Below, one piece after another: positions 50,917 through 60,119 of a stretch of 64,000 bases of DNA. Under the pieces are notes generated by a model. It worked only from the letters and a program-made list of their open reading frames with translations. It did no database searches and was not told the origin of the DNA. Numbering within the stretch: the stretch's first letter is position 1; every line of letters starts with the position of its first letter. Both the position numbers and the translations under genes were made by a program. Origin of the DNA: Candidatus Poribacteria bacterium (GTDB taxonomy: Bacteria; Poribacteria; WGA-4E; WGA-3G); the NCBI GenBank assembly GCA_958295945.1, contig OY282386.1:3900204-3964203 (forward strand). The letters run 5' to 3'.

Positions 50917-53900
50917 TTGTTTTACCTATTTGCTTGCGTAATCTTATTAATTATGGGGATTGTATTTAGAATGGCAAAACGAATCCAATCAATTCAACAG
51001 AAGGTTCCTATTGGCAGTCAAGTCACATTTACGCTTAAAACTGACGAAAAAGTCTCAGGTATTCTTACAGAGATTGCACTTGAACATATTACCCTAGAGG
51101 TGGGAAATCGTCAAAAAACGATTTTTGAGGAAGCAATCTTGATGTTTGACGTTCAGGATCAGGACAATGAAGTTGAAACAATTAACTCAACAGATGCTAA
51201 CCTAGAACCAACCGAACCCGTCGCAAAGCAGGCTGAAGTATCGGAGTCTCTAGATACTAACATAGAACCAACCGAACCTGTCCCAAAGCAAATTGAATTA
51301 TCAGAGTCTGTAAATGCAAATACAGAATCATCAGAACCCGTTTCAGAACAGGTTAAAGCGTCTAACACAACAGATGCTAGCATACAAGAAATTGATTCAA
51401 GTTTAGATCTTGTTGAGATGCCCGATCCAACAGATACTAACACAGAAAAAATAGCACTTGTTGATTCTGAAAAACAAGCTTCTGAACAACTTGATGAAAT
51501 TGAAAAACGGTTTAAAAGCGAAATTGAAAATGCTAAAATTGAATTGGAATCGCCAGATTTTGCCTTTCCTGCAGATGAATTGAAAGGTTGGCAAAATACA
51601 GGGATCGCTGGTAAATGGTTACAAATCAAGAATAAGTATGAGAACGCTCAAAGAATCAATGAATTAAGTACTAAATTTGGTAGAATTCAACCCCTTCTTA
51701 CAGAAATCAAATCTTTAGCTAGACGTTTCCCAAATTCCCCATCACTAAAACGAGTTACTGCCTATTTTTACGCTGTTTCAGATGATTGGCAAGAGGCAAT
51801 TCAGATCTATCAAGAGATAGCGATTACTTCAGACGACTCTACTAATTGGTTCAATGTTGCAGTATCAGCGTTGAATCTGAATAAAGAAGAACTCGCTTGT
51901 TATAGTTTGGAAAAATACTTCAAAGGCGTTTCTGTAATTGATAGGCCTAATGCATGGTTTATTTATGTCAATCTCGTAGAGAAATTTAACAATCTTTCTG
52001 CCTTCCGTGAACAGTGTACAAAAGACGAGAATGATGTTGATAAAAATGCAATTGAAGTCTTATTGGATGCTGCCATATATCTGTTTAAAAAGAAGATCAC
52101 CACAGAATTAGCAACAGAAATTGTTATGAGACGTATAAAAGGCGAACCAGTAGTATCTCTGCTAAAAGAAGTGTGTCAAAAGCTCGGTGGACAATCCACT
52201 GAATCTTACCGTCAGGCTGTGTCCACATTCATGACCGAGATGATTGCCTCAGAAAAGAAAACACATCCACTAACTCTTGAACATCCTGAACACTCTGGTC
52301 CCGTGAGAAAGAGTGTTGATCATATAACATCACAAAAACAGGATGTACAAACTCAAAACGAGGATCCTTATGCAAGTGCAAAACGTGCTGATGTATTAGA
52401 AAAAGACCTTGAGAAAGCAGAACGCCTTTATAGAGAATGTATTGAACGAAATATCCGATATGAAAGTGTTATTAAAGATTTGGCAATGGTACTCGTTCGG
52501 TTAAGGAAACCAGAGGAAGCAGTGGAGTTACTAGAAAAGAATCGTCAAAAAGTTAAAAATAAACAAGCTTTAGATAATGTGCTACATGTTGTTTATTCCG
52601 CTGCAGCTCAGTATAAAAAAGCAATTGACTTACTTAACAATGCTCTCAAGCAAGCACAGGACCAGGATCGAAAATTGTATATTCGTATGCAAATCGCGAG
52701 TAATTATATTAAGTTGGAAGACTATGTAAATGCCGAAAACGAATTACGTCAGGTACTAAGATTATGGACAAACAATATTACCGTAATAAGACATCTTGCC
52801 TTTTGCCTATCAAAACAGAATCGTTATGATGAAGCAAAGCAGATTTTGAATAAAATTCAGAGTACGTCATCTGATGCGAAAACCATAGGACTATTAGAAG
52901 CGATTGAAAGAGCACAGAGGACAGGTAAATTTACCCTTGATGAAGATACCATCATTGAGATTGAAACTGTTCTTTCATATCTTTCAGGTGAATTAAGCAA
53001 CTTTGCACAATTTTTCCTGGATCGTTGTGCGTTTGACGGTGTTTCGCCTGATCGGGTGAGTGAGGAGAAATACACTGGTTCTGAAAAAGATTTTCGGTAT
53101 GATATAGGAAGACTTGAAGAGATTGCTAAACAATTAGGTACTAGACGGCCACGCGATCGAAGTAGTTATTATCTTTCAGCTGCAAGAATCTATTTTGATC
53201 TAGAGGGAAATCACAATTTGTTCTATCGATATCTCTGTCGTAGTTTTGCCTCAAGGGGCGATGCTGCCGTGAGTGAAAATAAACATTTGGATACTGTTCG
53301 AGAATGGTATTGTGGGGCATTAGCTGCTTATGATGGAGACAAGACACATCGTAAAGGAAAAGGGGATGAGCAAGATGCAGTTAATTCCCTTGTCAGATAT
53401 CTGTATTCAACATTAGGACATGCCCATATTGATCTTACTCCGAACACCCGAACTTTCAACAAAGTAGTGAGAGATGTAATTGTCAATCATCCTGATAAGA
53501 AAAAAGTTTTTGATTTCATTGCGTATCTTGTTTTACACAGTCGGTTTGCCGCTGACAGAGTTTTGCACCGTCTATATGATAATGAAAGTCTACGGACGAT
53601 GGCTATTGATTATTTAAAAGGTATGGGTATAGAAGTATCTAATGTAATGGGACAACTCGTTGATTTTGTGCGTCCATGGAATGAATTGCGAAATAAGAAA
53701 TCTAATACAGCTCAGAACACGTCAGACAAATTGCGGTTATTGAACAACTTTGATCTTACTACATCATGGTTAGAAGATAACATTAGATTCGCAGAAGACA
53801 TTCGCTCAGGTTTGTTCTTTGAATTAGATCAACAACGAGTTGGAGAGTTGCAGAGGATCCTTGAAAGTTCATTGGAACTTTGCAAACAAGTGACATTTGA

Positions 53901-55632
53901 GGAACGGGAACGTCTGTGCATTCAACTTGGTAATCATTGTCAAACTCTGTGCCGAGAAATAGAAGAAAGCCCGACCAAAGTATCTGTAGAAGATGTTTAT
54001 CCTATTACCGAAGCAATCCAGGAGAAGGTAAATACATATCTTAACGAACTTTACGAAACTTCAAAACCTCAATTGACACTGAGACTACCAGTAGAATCTT
54101 ACGTTCCTGACAATGACCAGAAAATTGAAGTTCAGATTGTGTTAGAGAATGAGAGAGGACGGAGTCCGGCTGAGTCATTGGAGTTAATCGTTCAGAGAGA
54201 CGAAGCTTTTTTTGCAGTTACAGAACCAAATATAAAACAAAATGAATCTTTACGTGGAGGCGAGTCATCAATTCTAACTGTACCCTTACGTGTAACTCCT
54301 GACGCTTTACAATCACAAACATTTTCTCTATCCCTTTCTGCTCAGTATCACACTCGTAAAGAAGAACAAGTACAAACTCCAGTTGAGAATCTTTCCATTC
54401 GCCTTTATTTAGAAGATGAATTTGAGAAAATTGAAAACCCGTATGCGCGTTTTGCTGAAGGTGGTGTTGTTGGCGATGCAAAGATGTTCTTCGGGCGTGA
54501 AGAGTTAATCCAAAATATCGCTCAGGCTATCCGAGAATCTCGCAAGCAGAGCAAGTCTATCATGGTATTTGGGCAAAAACGATCTGGAAAATCTTCGGTT
54601 TTATATCATCTAAAGAAGTCACTCGAAAAAGATAGAGAGTTCCTTATACTTGATTTGGGAAACATGTCGACCCTTCTGGATCAAGAGGCTCAGACCTCAC
54701 TCTTGCATCAATTTCTCAATGGTATTTTGAAATCACTTGAACGTGGGATTCAGCAAAAACAACGTAAGGGTTCAAACCCCCTTGAACTTGCTATTCCTGG
54801 TAAAGAATTCTACGATGATCCCGCGCCTCTGCAACTTTTTGAAGATACCTTTGTAAGACTACAAGATTTGACTGATAATCAAACAGGGCATGAAGATTGG
54901 CGTGGCATAATGGCTGTTCTCCTGATAGATGAATTTCAATATATCTATGATCCTATCATTGAAGGCAAAATTCCCGATTCGTTCATGAAAAATTGGAAAG
55001 CCTTGCTGCAGGCAAACTATTTTAGTGCTGTGTTAGTAGGACAAGATGTGATGCAGAAGTTTAAACTACGATTTCCTAATGAGTTTGGAACAATGCAGGA
55101 TGAGCGAGTCACCTATCTCAAGGAGGAAGATGCACGTAGACTTATTGATGAACCAATACGCATTGGAGGAAGAGAAGGCGACAGCCGTTATCGGGAACAA
55201 GCAATAGATCGAATTTTAGATCTTACTGCGGGAAGTCCATTCTATATTCAAATTATTTGTAACCGTCTCGTTGACTATATGAATGTTAAACATGCTGGAC
55301 TGGCAACAGAGGCAGATGTAGAACAAGTCAAAAATGAACTCATACACGACGTAAATGCCCTTGGTTTAGATAAATTTGATAATCTCATCAATTCGGGAGA
55401 TACATCACCAGATGCTATTTCAGATGAAGATGCGATAAAAGTCCTGAAAGCCATTGCTGACAATAGTAATAAGACAGATCCTTGTCATCGCGATAAAATC
55501 GTTTGTGAAACCAATTTACCAATTGATACAATTCTGGACGATCTTGTGAATCGGGATGTTGTTAAACGCCGCGATCAATCTTATCAAATTCAAGTTGGGC
55601 TCTTTAAAGAATGGCTTGATGTGAACGGATAA
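50917..55632 (+). CDS. Large TPR/NTPase protein (STAND-like), 1571 aa
   Basis: The start is uncertain: TTG at 50917 gives a membrane anchor (FYLFACVILLIMGIVF), but ATG at 50953 or 50971 is possible. A small beta domain follows (IGSQVTFTLKTDEKVSGILTEIALEHITLEV, Sm- or SH3-like), then a tandem EPTEPVAKQ-like acidic linker, an array of TPR-type repeats (about 230-640), a helical middle region, a beta domain, and near residue 1190 an NTPase with YARFAEGG, FFGREELI, Walker A FGQKRSGKSS (about 1216-1225) and Walker B LLIDEFQYIYD. The following gene is another NTPase. The form is typical of STAND-type signalling proteins. Confidence 0.75.
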   Translation: MFYLFACVILLIMGIVFRMAKRIQSIQQKVPIGSQVTFTLKTDEKVSGILTEIALEHITLEVGNRQKTIFEEAILMFDVQDQDNEVETINSTDANLEPTEPVAKQAEVSESLDTNIEPTEPVPKQIELSESVNANTESSEPVSEQVKASNTTDASIQEIDSSLDLVEMPDPTDTNTEKIALVDSEKQASEQLDEIEKRFKSEIENAKIELESPDFAFPADELKGWQNTGIAGKWLQIKNKYENAQRINELSTKFGRIQPLLTEIKSLARRFPNSPSLKRVTAYFYAVSDDWQEAIQIYQEIAITSDDSTNWFNVAVSALNLNKEELACYSLEKYFKGVSVIDRPNAWFIYVNLVEKFNNLSAFREQCTKDENDVDKNAIEVLLDAAIYLFKKKITTELATEIVMRRIKGEPVVSLLKEVCQKLGGQSTESYRQAVSTFMTEMIASEKKTHPLTLEHPEHSGPVRKSVDHITSQKQDVQTQNEDPYASAKRADVLEKDLEKAERLYRECIERNIRYESVIKDLAMVLVRLRKPEEAVELLEKNRQKVKNKQALDNVLHVVYSAAAQYKKAIDLLNNALKQAQDQDRKLYIRMQIASNYIKLEDYVNAENELRQVLRLWTNNITVIRHLAFCLSKQNRYDEAKQILNKIQSTSSDAKTIGLLEAIERAQRTGKFTLDEDTIIEIETVLSYLSGELSNFAQFFLDRCAFDGVSPDRVSEEKYTGSEKDFRYDIGRLEEIAKQLGTRRPRDRSSYYLSAARIYFDLEGNHNLFYRYLCRSFASRGDAAVSENKHLDTVREWYCGALAAYDGDKTHRKGKGDEQDAVNSLVRYLYSTLGHAHIDLTPNTRTFNKVVRDVIVNHPDKKKVFDFIAYLVLHSRFAADRVLHRLYDNESLRTMAIDYLKGMGIEVSNVMGQLVDFVRPWNELRNKKSNTAQNTSDKLRLLNNFDLTTSWLEDNIRFAEDIRSGLFFELDQQRVGELQRILESSLELCKQVTFEERERLCIQLGNHCQTLCREIEESPTKVSVEDVYPITEAIQEKVNTYLNELYETSKPQLTLRLPVESYVPDNDQKIEVQIVLENERGRSPAESLELIVQRDEAFFAVTEPNIKQNESLRGGESSILTVPLRVTPDALQSQTFSLSLSAQYHTRKEEQVQTPVENLSIRLYLEDEFEKIENPYARFAEGGVVGDAKMFFGREELIQNIAQAIRESRKQSKSIMVFGQKRSGKSSVLYHLKKSLEKDREFLILDLGNMSTLLDQEAQTSLLHQFLNGILKSLERGIQQKQRKGSNPLELAIPGKEFYDDPAPLQLFEDTFVRLQDLTDNQTGHEDWRGIMAVLLIDEFQYIYDPIIEGKIPDSFMKNWKALLQANYFSAVLVGQDVMQKFKLRFPNEFGTMQDERVTYLKEEDARRLIDEPIRIGGREGDSRYREQAIDRILDLTAGSPFYIQIICNRLVDYMNVKHAGLATEADVEQVKNELIHDVNALGLDKFDNLINSGDTSPDAISDEDAIKVLKAIADNSNKTDPCHRDKIVCETNLPIDTILDDLVNRDVVKRRDQSYQIQVGLFKEWLDVNG

Positions 55633-55644
55633 AAGGAAAGAAGC

Positions 55645-57141
55645 ATGAATCCATTTGCTAACTACGGTAGAATCGTCCATGGTACCCGTTTCATTGGACG
55701 TGAGGCAATTGTGGACAATATTGAAAACAGAATTATTCATCCTGATGATCCAGGGAATCTTGTTATCATTGGGATGCATCGTATTGGAAAAAGCAGTCTG
55801 GCGCGCAAGGCAATTATTGAACAGAAAGATAACCTAACCATGAAAGGGGTTCTACCGATTTGGATGGGGGTTGCTTCATACGACCTGCCTTCGGATTTTT
55901 TCCACGCTCTTGTAAAGAGATGTGTTCGAGAAATGACGCGGTTAAATTGGTTATCAGACACGGTTCAAGACTTAGCTGACAATGCATTGGCAACTGAAGA
56001 TTCATGGAATGAAATTAAAGACTTTTTTACAGAAGTTAGAGAAATCGGGTATCAGATGCTCCTTATTCTTGATGAATTTGATCACGCGCGACATCTCTTC
56101 AAGGGAAACACAGCCTTTCAACGTTTACGTGAACTTGCTGATTATCCAGATTACGGGTTTTCCTTGGTTCTAACATCTCGTCGAAGTATTAGAGATATTG
56201 AGCGTCTAGCTGGATCAACCTCTCCGTTTCATAACATTTTCCAAGTGCAACGTTTGGGAATGTTTAATGATGATGACTTAGAGATCTACTTTTCCCGATT
56301 TTCAGATATTGGAATGTCAATTTCTGATGAACACAAAAAACGTGTATTGTTCTATTGTGGAGCTCACCCTTATCTGCTTGAAATGTTAGGTTGGGAAATC
56401 GTTGAGAGGTATCATCAAAATCAAGAACAAGAGATTGATGTTGATAAAGCCGTTGATAGTATTCTGCATTCTATCTTTGGTCATTATGACGATATGATTC
56501 GGTTACTGCGGGAGGAAGAAACCATCAATAAACTGATCCAGATTCTGTTTGGTCCTGTCATTGATGTTAAACCAACTGATGTGACTGAACTTGAAAATTA
56601 CGGTCTGATTAGATCAACCGACAATGCCCCTTATGTTGCTTACTCAGAACACTTTCACGATTACCTTAAACTGCATGAGCGTGCAACAGAATTTGCTGAT
56701 GATTTACATGCAATTTGGAATAAAACTGAGAACGCACTCCGCGAGGTAATTACAACAACCATGTCAGGTGCGTATGGAGATGATTGGATTAAAGAGCTAG
56801 AGAAAACGCGTCCTAACCTGAAGCAAATTTTCGAGAATTGTCGCCAAGCACAGAAAAAAGAAGAAAAGTCATTTTCAGATCGAGCATCACAAAATCTGAT
56901 TGATTTTACCTATCCAGCAGACTTGTTTAGGGTGGTTCTTGCTAAAGGGATATGGGATCAGCATTTTCAGTCAATTTTCGGTGAATATACGAGTTACTGG
57001 GATGAGCGCGGTAAATTTCTTGCGAAATGTAGAACTCCTTTAGGACACAATCGTGACAACATCCTTAGAACTGACCAACGCAAAACATTTGAAGCATACT
57101 GTGATGAAATTCTGGGAGTATTGTCTGATTATATAGAATAA
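55645..57141 (+). CDS. NTPase with AAA/STAND-like domain, 498 aa
   Basis: The protein begins MNPFANYGRIVHGTRFIGREAIVDNIENRI, has Walker A GMHRIGKSSLA (about 43-53), Walker B MLLILDEFDHARH (about 138-150), an arginine-rich sensor (VLTSRRSIRDIERLAGSTSPF) and a winged-helix region ending in a helical C-terminus. It resembles the NTPase of the upstream gene, 12 bp away, and both begin NPFANYG/NPYARFA. They may work together. AAAGGAAAGAAGC lies before the ATG. Role unknown; a regulatory or defence pair is inference. Confidence 0.78.
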   Translation: MNPFANYGRIVHGTRFIGREAIVDNIENRIIHPDDPGNLVIIGMHRIGKSSLARKAIIEQKDNLTMKGVLPIWMGVASYDLPSDFFHALVKRCVREMTRLNWLSDTVQDLADNALATEDSWNEIKDFFTEVREIGYQMLLILDEFDHARHLFKGNTAFQRLRELADYPDYGFSLVLTSRRSIRDIERLAGSTSPFHNIFQVQRLGMFNDDDLEIYFSRFSDIGMSISDEHKKRVLFYCGAHPYLLEMLGWEIVERYHQNQEQEIDVDKAVDSILHSIFGHYDDMIRLLREEETINKLIQILFGPVIDVKPTDVTELENYGLIRSTDNAPYVAYSEHFHDYLKLHERATEFADDLHAIWNKTENALREVITTTMSGAYGDDWIKELEKTRPNLKQIFENCRQAQKKEEKSFSDRASQNLIDFTYPADLFRVVLAKGIWDQHFQSIFGEYTSYWDERGKFLAKCRTPLGHNRDNILRTDQRKTFEAYCDEILGVLSDYIE

Positions 57142-57158
57142 AACATCCCAAAAACCGC

Positions 57159-58103
57159 ATGCCACAAAACACTGCATTCATCTACCATCCAGACTACCTT
57201 AACCACGACACAGGTTATGGACATCCTGAACGTCCCGACCGACTCAGAGCAAGCCTCGCAGCACTCAAACAAAGTGATGTTTGGGAGCAACTCCACCACA
57301 TTGACCCACAACCCGCAACTGCTGAACAGATTGCTTACGCACATAATTCTGGCTATAGCGAACATATCCGGCAATCCTGTGAGTCAGAAATCCCATTGAC
57401 CTACGACACACCTGTTGGATATGAATCCTACGATATTGCCTTGCTTTCAACTGGCGGTGTGCTGTGTGCAGCAGAGGCAGTAGCGACTAACAAGGTGAAA
57501 AATGCCTTTGCTATGGTGCGTCCTCCGGGACATCACGCTACACCAGGACAAAGCATGGGTTTCTGTCTTTTCAACAACGTAGCCGTTACTGCACGTTATC
57601 TACAACGAGAGCATGGTGTAGGTAGGGTTGCTATTGTGGATTGGGATGTTCATCATGGCAACGGAACACAGGATATATTTTATGAAGACGAGTCTGTTTT
57701 CTTCTTCTCAATCCATCAATCTCCCCTATACCCCGGCACTGGTTCACGATATGAACAGGGGAGTGGAAAAGCACGCGGCACCACACTAAACGTCCCGATA
57801 CCACGTGATACTGGAGATGACGAATATATCAGAGTCTTTGAGGATGTTCTTATTCCAGCATTACAAGACTTTTCGCCAGAGTTTATCCTTATCTCTGCAG
57901 GATTTGATGCGCACTACCTTGATCCGCTTGCTAATATTTACATAACTGCAGAGGGATTTGCTACGTTGACCGGTTTGGTAATGGATGTTGCAGAGGAGAC
58001 TGCATCTGGCAACGTCGTTTCTACATTAGAGGGTGGTTATAGTTTGGAAGGTCTCTCCGAATCTGTTGTATCACATGTTGAACGTTTGAGCTGCTCTACA
58101 TAG
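57159..58103 (+). CDS. Histone deacetylase superfamily protein
   Basis: The 314-aa protein has GYGHPERPDRLRASLAAL, MVRPPGHHATPGQSMGFCLFNNVA, VAIVDWDVHHGNGTQDIFYED, FFFSIHQSPLYPGTG and FILISAGFDAHYLDPLA, with the zinc ligands and paired His intact. It deacetylates an amide, such as polyamine, acetoin or lysine, as AcuC/HdaH family members do. No Shine-Dalgarno is clear. It is convergent with the FGE-like lipoprotein gene. Confidence 0.92.
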   Translation: MPQNTAFIYHPDYLNHDTGYGHPERPDRLRASLAALKQSDVWEQLHHIDPQPATAEQIAYAHNSGYSEHIRQSCESEIPLTYDTPVGYESYDIALLSTGGVLCAAEAVATNKVKNAFAMVRPPGHHATPGQSMGFCLFNNVAVTARYLQREHGVGRVAIVDWDVHHGNGTQDIFYEDESVFFFSIHQSPLYPGTGSRYEQGSGKARGTTLNVPIPRDTGDDEYIRVFEDVLIPALQDFSPEFILISAGFDAHYLDPLANIYITAEGFATLTGLVMDVAEETASGNVVSTLEGGYSLEGLSESVVSHVERLSCST

Positions 58104-58112
58104 TATTGCTAA

Positions 58113-59243
58113 CTACTCAATGTCTTTCGCACAACGAAACCCGAGCGCACCAATACCCGCAAAATCAGGACTGGTACCATGCCTATTCGATGCACGTAAC
58201 CATTCAGGATTACCGTTCCATCCACTACCTCGTAGGACACGATTAGTTACTATATTCTCAAAATCATTAACAATATTTTCAACATTATTATCAACCGCAA
58301 CAGGATTCTCACGAGGTGAGTTTGCATAGAAGTCACTCAGATAAGCGTCAAGACACCACTCCCATACGTTTCCTGCCATGTCATATACACCATAATCGTT
58401 CGGAGGATAATCACCTACAGGTGTTGTATGTCCAAGTCTTTTACCGTAGTTGGCTCTTTTCGCGGTAATATCATTTCCCCACGGATATTTCTTCCCTTTT
58501 AGTCCTCCGCGTGCAGCCTTCTCCCATTCAGCTTCTGTCGGCAGACGTTTGTCTACCCAAACAGCATAAGCCATCGCTGCATACCAACTCACGAATCGCA
58601 CTGGATGATCACCTTGGTCGTTAGGATAGTTGTTTCCTTGCCAGTCAAAAAGGTAATTATCGTCGGCAAATCTTTCATCAACTTGGTTTTTTTGCCAAGC
58701 TGGATTCGCAAGGACAAAATCCTTGAATTCTGCATTCGTCACTTCGTTCTCATCAATAAAGAAAGCATCAAGAAAAACGGTATGCACGGGTTGTTCGTCG
58801 TTATCTGCATCTCCATCATCACTTCCCATTTCAAATTCACCTTCAGGTATAAGCACCATGCCATCAGGAGCAATAGGTTCTGGGTCAGGTTCTATTTCTG
58901 GTTCAATTGGGACCTGTTCTGGTGTGCCAATGGTGTAAGTTAAATCACGGTCTCCACCATCCCATGTAATTGTGAGTTTTAGTTGTCCTTTTGGGAACGG
59001 TCCCTTTATGGTAACCGTAGTGCCAGAAATAATAGCAGTTCCTATATTCACTTGGACACTGCCGGGATATCTATCAAAAGTTACAGTGATTGTGCTGTTT
59101 TCTTCAAGTGTGGAACCAGGGGATGGATTTGCACGGAGCAAAAGCGCACTATCATCGTCTTCAACACGTTCACCACATCCAACTATGTTAATTGAAAACA
59201 TAATTACTATCACCGATGCATATATTCTTAGCAAAGTTTTCAT
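58113..59243 (-). CDS. FGE-sulfatase (SUMF1)-domain lipoprotein, second copy
   Basis: The open frame starts at 59327, but ATG at 59243 has AGGTGAAAC upstream and begins MKTLLRIYASVIVIMFSINIVGC, a lipoprotein signal with Cys23. A beta domain (to about 130) and a Pro/Glu-rich linker (PIEPEIEPDPEPIAP) precede the FGE fold: GMVLIPEGEFEMGSDD, RLPTEAEWEKAARGGLKG, YPWGNDI, YDMAGNVWEWC and LGFRCAKD. After RVLRGSGWNGNPEWLRASNRHG no Cys is present, so it is not a sulfatase activator. It lies 22 bp from the ubiE-like gene. Confidence 0.86.
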   Translation of the reverse strand: MKTLLRIYASVIVIMFSINIVGCGERVEDDDSALLLRANPSPGSTLEENSTITVTFDRYPGSVQVNIGTAIISGTTVTIKGPFPKGQLKLTITWDGGDRDLTYTIGTPEQVPIEPEIEPDPEPIAPDGMVLIPEGEFEMGSDDGDADNDEQPVHTVFLDAFFIDENEVTNAEFKDFVLANPAWQKNQVDERFADDNYLFDWQGNNYPNDQGDHPVRFVSWYAAMAYAVWVDKRLPTEAEWEKAARGGLKGKKYPWGNDITAKRANYGKRLGHTTPVGDYPPNDYGVYDMAGNVWEWCLDAYLSDFYANSPRENPVAVDNNVENIVNDFENIVTNRVLRGSGWNGNPEWLRASNRHGTSPDFAGIGALGFRCAKDIE

Positions 59244-59265
59244 TGTTTCACCTATACAGACAAAT

Positions 59266-59967
59266 TTACGCTTTTTTACCCACATGAATAGCAACAATAC
59301 CCAACGTCTTTCGATAATATTCAACATCTGTCAGTCCGCACTGCTCCATTATCTGTTTCAATGCATCACAATTTGGAAACTGCATGACAGAACGCGGAAG
59401 ATAACCGTAGGCATCATCCTTGTTGCATGAGATGCAATTGCCAAGGAACGGCAAAATCTTCGTGAAATAGAAATAGTAAAGTCCACGAAACACCGGATTG
59501 ACAGGTTGTGTGAACTCCAGAATTGCTATTCTACCCCCAGGAACAGCAACTCGCGTCATCTCTTTAATGCCCAATTCAAGATCAGATACGTTCCGAATAC
59601 CAAAACCAACTGAAACAATGTCAAAAGTATTGTCCGAAAATGGGAGGGTTAGGGTATCAGCCTCAATTGGAATGAAGGCGTGTTGTCTATTCTGTCGTTC
59701 TACCTTCTGCTTCCCGACAACCAACATTTCATAGCAAAAGTCCGATCCGATAACAGAACCACCCGCCTCAAGCATATCTACATACGCAAGGGCAAGTTCA
59801 CCTGTCCCTGTGCATACGTCAAGCACCTTACTTGTTGGGGTCACACTACTTGCTTTGACAGTCTCTCTACGCCAACCACGGTCAAACCGTAGACTTAGTA
59901 GTGAGTTAAGAAAGTCATAATGCCGTGCTATCGCAGAAAATAACTTCTTGATACGGTGTGCCTGCAT
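59266..59967 (-). CDS. ubiE: UbiE/MenG-like methyltransferase
   Basis: The frame extends to 60054 only because it reads through the double hairpin repeat; the ATG at 59967 (MQAHRIKKLFSAIARHYDFLNSLLSL) matches the family's start, giving 233 aa. Signatures are HYDFLNSLLSLRFDRGWR, VLDVCTGTGELALAY (SAM site), VSVGFGIRNVSDLELGIKEMTRV and GGRIAILEFTQP. It methylates demethylmenaquinone or a related quinone ring. It is separated from pheT by about 150 bp holding the repeat. Confidence 0.9.
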   Translation of the reverse strand: MQAHRIKKLFSAIARHYDFLNSLLSLRFDRGWRRETVKASSVTPTSKVLDVCTGTGELALAYVDMLEAGGSVIGSDFCYEMLVVGKQKVERQNRQHAFIPIEADTLTLPFSDNTFDIVSVGFGIRNVSDLELGIKEMTRVAVPGGRIAILEFTQPVNPVFRGLYYFYFTKILPFLGNCISCNKDDAYGYLPRSVMQFPNCDALKQIMEQCGLTDVEYYRKTLGIVAIHVGKKA

Positions 59968-59990
59968 TATCCACGCTATTTCCAATTGTA

Positions 59991-60056
59991 GGACGGGGTC
60001 TCTGTGCCCGCCAATCTTGATGGACCGAAACAACGGATGGGCACAGAGACCCATCC
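59991..60056. repeat. Double TCTCYGTG hairpin unit
   Basis: GTAGGACGGGGTCTCTGTG, then CCCGCC (59988-60012, imperfect stem) is followed in inverse orientation by GGATGGG, loop CACAGAGA, CCCATCC (60035-60056). The second hairpin and its flanks are nearly identical to 45738-45759. It lies in the leader of ubiE, replacing the real upstream codons. Confidence 0.75.
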
Positions 60057-60119
60057 CTACAGTATGAGTGAGTGTTGAATGAAGTAAAACCTAACATAGT
60101 TAGATTTGTGAGATACGAT

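Noticed and set aside
54770-54790. AAGGGTTCAAACCCCCTT looks like a tRNA T-arm
   Set aside because: It lies in the coding frame of the large NTPase, and no acceptor or anticodon arms surround it.
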